This document shows, piece after piece, positions 61,932 to 64,000 of a stretch of DNA of 64,000 bases (positions within the stretch are counted from its first letter, which is position 1; every line of letters starts with the position of its first letter). Position numbers and translations under genes: made by a program. Below the pieces are notes generated by a model that saw only the letters and a program-made list of their open reading frames with translations, was not told the origin of the DNA and did no database searches. Source of the DNA: Salibacter sp031581065 (lineage in GTDB: Bacteria; Bacteroidota; Bacteroidia; Flavobacteriales_G; Salibacteraceae); contig NZ_JAVLBN010000002.1 in the NCBI RefSeq assembly GCF_031581065.1, positions 75,634 to 139,633 on the forward strand. The letters are read 5' to 3'.

Positions 61932-63373
61932 GACGGTGTACTATTAGTTGATTCGTTATAGTCAAGTTTTCCTTCAGATGCTGCAACGATACTCGTTACA
62001 GTTGCGTCACCAGTAACATTTACAACGGTTCTGCACATATCTAAAATGCGATCGACAGGGAAAATAATGGCAATCCATGCGGGATTTAACCCTACCGATT
62101 CCAATACAATAATAAGCATTATTAAACCGGCACTTGGTACCGCAGCCGAACCAATTGAAGCTAAAGTTGCTGTTAAGATAATCGTGAGCTGTTGAACAAA
62201 ATCTAAATCGACAAAGTGAAACTGCGCAAGGAAGATCACTGCTACTGCCTGGTAAAGGCTTGTCCCGTCCATATTGACTGTTGCACCAATTGGCAGCACA
62301 AAGCTACTCACCTCTTCTCTCACTTTTAAATTTTCGTGAACGCACTCCATCGTAACCGGCAATGTTGCGGCTGATGACGAACTCGAAAATGCGAGAAATT
62401 GTGCCGGACTTATGGCTCTGAAAAAAGTTTTATAACTCAATTTTTTCACCAAGACAATCATCACAAACGGATATAGCACGAATGCCATAAAAGCCAATCC
62501 CCCAACTACAGCTAAACTGTACCAACCGAGTGACTTAAATATTTCAAGTACCCTTGAAGGATTATTCCCAGCGAGTTCTGAAAGTTTCCCAGCTAACAGA
62601 GCAAAAACAAAGAACGGAGCGCCTTTCATCACGATGTCCACCATTTTGATAAAGACTTCACTCGATCCATCGACAAAATTGATGACCGTTTCTACTTTTT
62701 CACGAGGAAGCGAAACCACGGTGAGTCCAAAAAATATGGCGAAGAAAATCACCTGCAACATCAGGCTGTTATTGAAAGAGAGAAAGATATTGCTCGGAAC
62801 CATATCAACGACAAACTGAAGAGGTCTTTGATCTTCTGTCTTTTTAGCTGTCTGTATCTCATCAGACATATCACCATCCCTTTTTTGGGCGTATTCCTGA
62901 TTCTTAGCTCTTGCAGCATCGGCATACTCTTCGTACTCCGGATTTGTGAGAAATGATTTTCCGTCCTTTATTGCCACATCATTATCGACAGCCCACATCT
63001 CATAGCTCAACCGGTTGACAATTCGCTGCTCTTCATCTAAAAATGTTCCCGGTTTCACCGTATTGACAATGAGTAATCCAACTGCAATTGCCGACATTGT
63101 GGTCAGTAAGTACAACCCGATTGTTTTGAGCCCCATTCGACCTAAACTTGTTGTATCGCTAAGTCCTGTAATACCCTGAATAATTGAAAAAAGGACAAGC
63201 GGAACCGCTATTAGCTTGAGCAAGTTTATAAAAATATCACCCCACGGAGCAATCCAGTTCATTGTGAACTCACTAAGTCCGGCATAGCTCGAAACAAATG
63301 CCCAAATGGTTCCGAGTGCCAACCCGATGATGATTTTTATATGAAGTGGTAATGATTTAAAAGTCTTTAGCAT
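61928..63373 (-). CDS. Dicarboxylate/amino acid:cation symporter (DAACS family)
   Basis: A 481-residue transporter of the DAACS/GltP family. The N-terminal half has KIIIGLALGTIWAF and IAPWGDIFINLLKLIAVPLVLFSI; the transport core has SSSSAATLPVTMECV, the family hairpin GATVNMDGTSLY, and the end segment VDRILDMCRTVVNVTGDA. These match binding sites for dicarboxylate or glutamate/aspartate with sodium or protons. A loop of about 65 residues (about 108-175) between helices is longer than usual and rich in charged residues. It shares a 4-base overlap with the AsmA gene and so forms a symporter-asmA-porE-like transcription unit. Confidence 0.92.
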   Translation of the reverse strand: MLKTFKSLPLHIKIIIGLALGTIWAFVSSYAGLSEFTMNWIAPWGDIFINLLKLIAVPLVLFSIIQGITGLSDTTSLGRMGLKTIGLYLLTTMSAIAVGLLIVNTVKPGTFLDEEQRIVNRLSYEMWAVDNDVAIKDGKSFLTNPEYEEYADAARAKNQEYAQKRDGDMSDEIQTAKKTEDQRPLQFVVDMVPSNIFLSFNNSLMLQVIFFAIFFGLTVVSLPREKVETVINFVDGSSEVFIKMVDIVMKGAPFFVFALLAGKLSELAGNNPSRVLEIFKSLGWYSLAVVGGLAFMAFVLYPFVMIVLVKKLSYKTFFRAISPAQFLAFSSSSSAATLPVTMECVHENLKVREEVSSFVLPIGATVNMDGTSLYQAVAVIFLAQFHFVDLDFVQQLTIILTATLASIGSAAVPSAGLIMLIIVLESVGLNPAWIAIIFPVDRILDMCRTVVNVTGDATVTSIVAASEGKLDYNESTNSTPS

Positions 63374-63402
63374 TGCAGTCGATTTTCTTTAGCGGTTGCA
63401 AA

Positions 63403-64000
63403 TTAAAATTTTTGATAGACACCTTCTAATTCAAAGTAGGCTGGATTGAGCTTATCATCTTCAATTTCGCCCCAGAAGGGAGGACCTATAAAAACACTAT
63501 CTTTTCCAATGAGCTGTTTATCACCGTAATCCTCCTTTTTGATAAGTGTGATGTTACGATCAAACTCTTTTTCCATCGTAGAAATAAAAAGCGTTTCAAC
63601 TCCCAGGTTCCACGAAACTCCAAGATGAGGAATTTGCTTCAAATCCTCTGCAGTAGCTACGAATTTTTGGTGAGGAGTTGATTGTTTTTCTTTCATCGTT
63701 TCAGACAAGTTATAGTACCTTCTATTCAGTATTTCCCCCATTGAATGAATATCAAAAAACTTCAGAGTTAGAGCCGGAATTAATACTAACGAAGCAAACA
63801 ATGCTATACTCTTTCTTTCACTCCTAATGTTTTCCATCCAGATTAGCATCGTGAAAAAACCAAGTGGCATAAACGATTTATCAAGAACAGGAAAACTATT
63901 TCCAATTGCTTCAGAGTAGCATACAAGCGTGAAAAAAAGCAGTGATATGAATAGATAGAACAAGGCTTTTAGGTACTTCTTAAGAAAGATTAGTCCTAAA
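63403..64000 (-). CDS. Membrane protein, C-terminal part (cut by window edge)
   Basis: The visible 198 codons are open to the right edge, so the start lies outside. Three hydrophobic segments (FYLFISLLFFTLVCY, GFFTMLIWMENI, IALFASLVLIPALTLKFF) are followed by a soluble tail of about 105 residues without recognised motifs (ending EDDKLNPAYFELEGVYQKF). It could be the end of another GT-C type membrane enzyme like those at 1959-3425 and 8514-10184, which also close with a soluble domain of about 100 residues; this is a suggestion only. About 30 bases separate it from the symporter gene, with which it may be co-transcribed. Confidence 0.6.
   Translation of the reverse strand, partial: LGLIFLKKYLKALFYLFISLLFFTLVCYSEAIGNSFPVLDKSFMPLGFFTMLIWMENIRSERKSIALFASLVLIPALTLKFFDIHSMGEILNRRYYNLSETMKEKQSTPHQKFVATAEDLKQIPHLGVSWNLGVETLFISTMEKEFDRNITLIKKEDYGDKQLIGKDSVFIGPPFWGEIEDDKLNPAYFELEGVYQKF

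Overview
The window is chromosomal DNA of a member of the Bacteroidota, most likely order Flavobacteriales (the order is an inference). The evidence is a SusC/SusD pair, two secreted giants ending in type IX secretion (T9SS) sorting domains, a PorE-like OmpA protein, many families typical of the phylum (DUF4476, DUF4159, DUF4168, DUF4389, an S16 protein with a long acidic tail), and promoters carrying the Bacteroidota -7 element TAnnTTTG with few Shine-Dalgarno sites. No rRNA, tRNA, CRISPR array, prophage or insertion sequence was found.

Layout. 0-12 kb: inositol monophosphatase (cut by the edge), mtaB, a DUF2805 protein, a GT-C membrane enzyme, a DsbA-family protein, a SMUG2-like uracil-DNA glycosylase, a decayed nitroreductase gene beside an intact pirin under a MarR-like operator, a DUF4114 lipoprotein, a second GT-C enzyme and a DEAD-box helicase. 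12-29 kb: rocD, a DUF4168 protein, a T9SS cargo protein, a probable small RNA, rpsP-rimM-trmN6, a saccharopine dehydrogenase-like enzyme, pckA, rsmE-DUF4159-potassium channel, lpdA, DUF4389-xerD. 30-34 kb: a hybrid histidine kinase next to a sensor-like lipoprotein, then a bleomycin-hydrolase-type peptidase. 35-38 kb: small housekeeping genes and an NhaC-type antiporter. 38-44 kb: a stress block. Dps and two small proteins run leftward; YtxH, a holin-like membrane protein and a small partner run rightward; facing them is an operon for an ArsC-fold protein without its cysteine, a receiver protein, an NtrC-type sigma-54 activator and its kinase. A sigma-54-like promoter lies before ytxH. 44-56 kb: SusC/SusD, a TonB-dependent receptor and a second T9SS cargo protein. 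55-64 kb: a PhzF-like protein, a TRIC channel, a PorE-like protein, AsmA, a dicarboxylate symporter and a membrane protein cut by the right edge.

The most striking feature is not a gene. A 10-base word, GGTCAGANCC (N almost never C), occurs 32 times by hand count on both strands in nearly equal numbers, where about 0.5 would be expected by chance. It sits in unrelated genes in every coding phase that avoids a stop codon. The one phase that creates a stop (TGA) is seen only in the decayed nitroreductase gene. This is the signature of a DNA-level recognition sequence, for example an uptake sequence or another genome-wide protein-binding site, and I know of no described element with this sequence in Bacteroidota.
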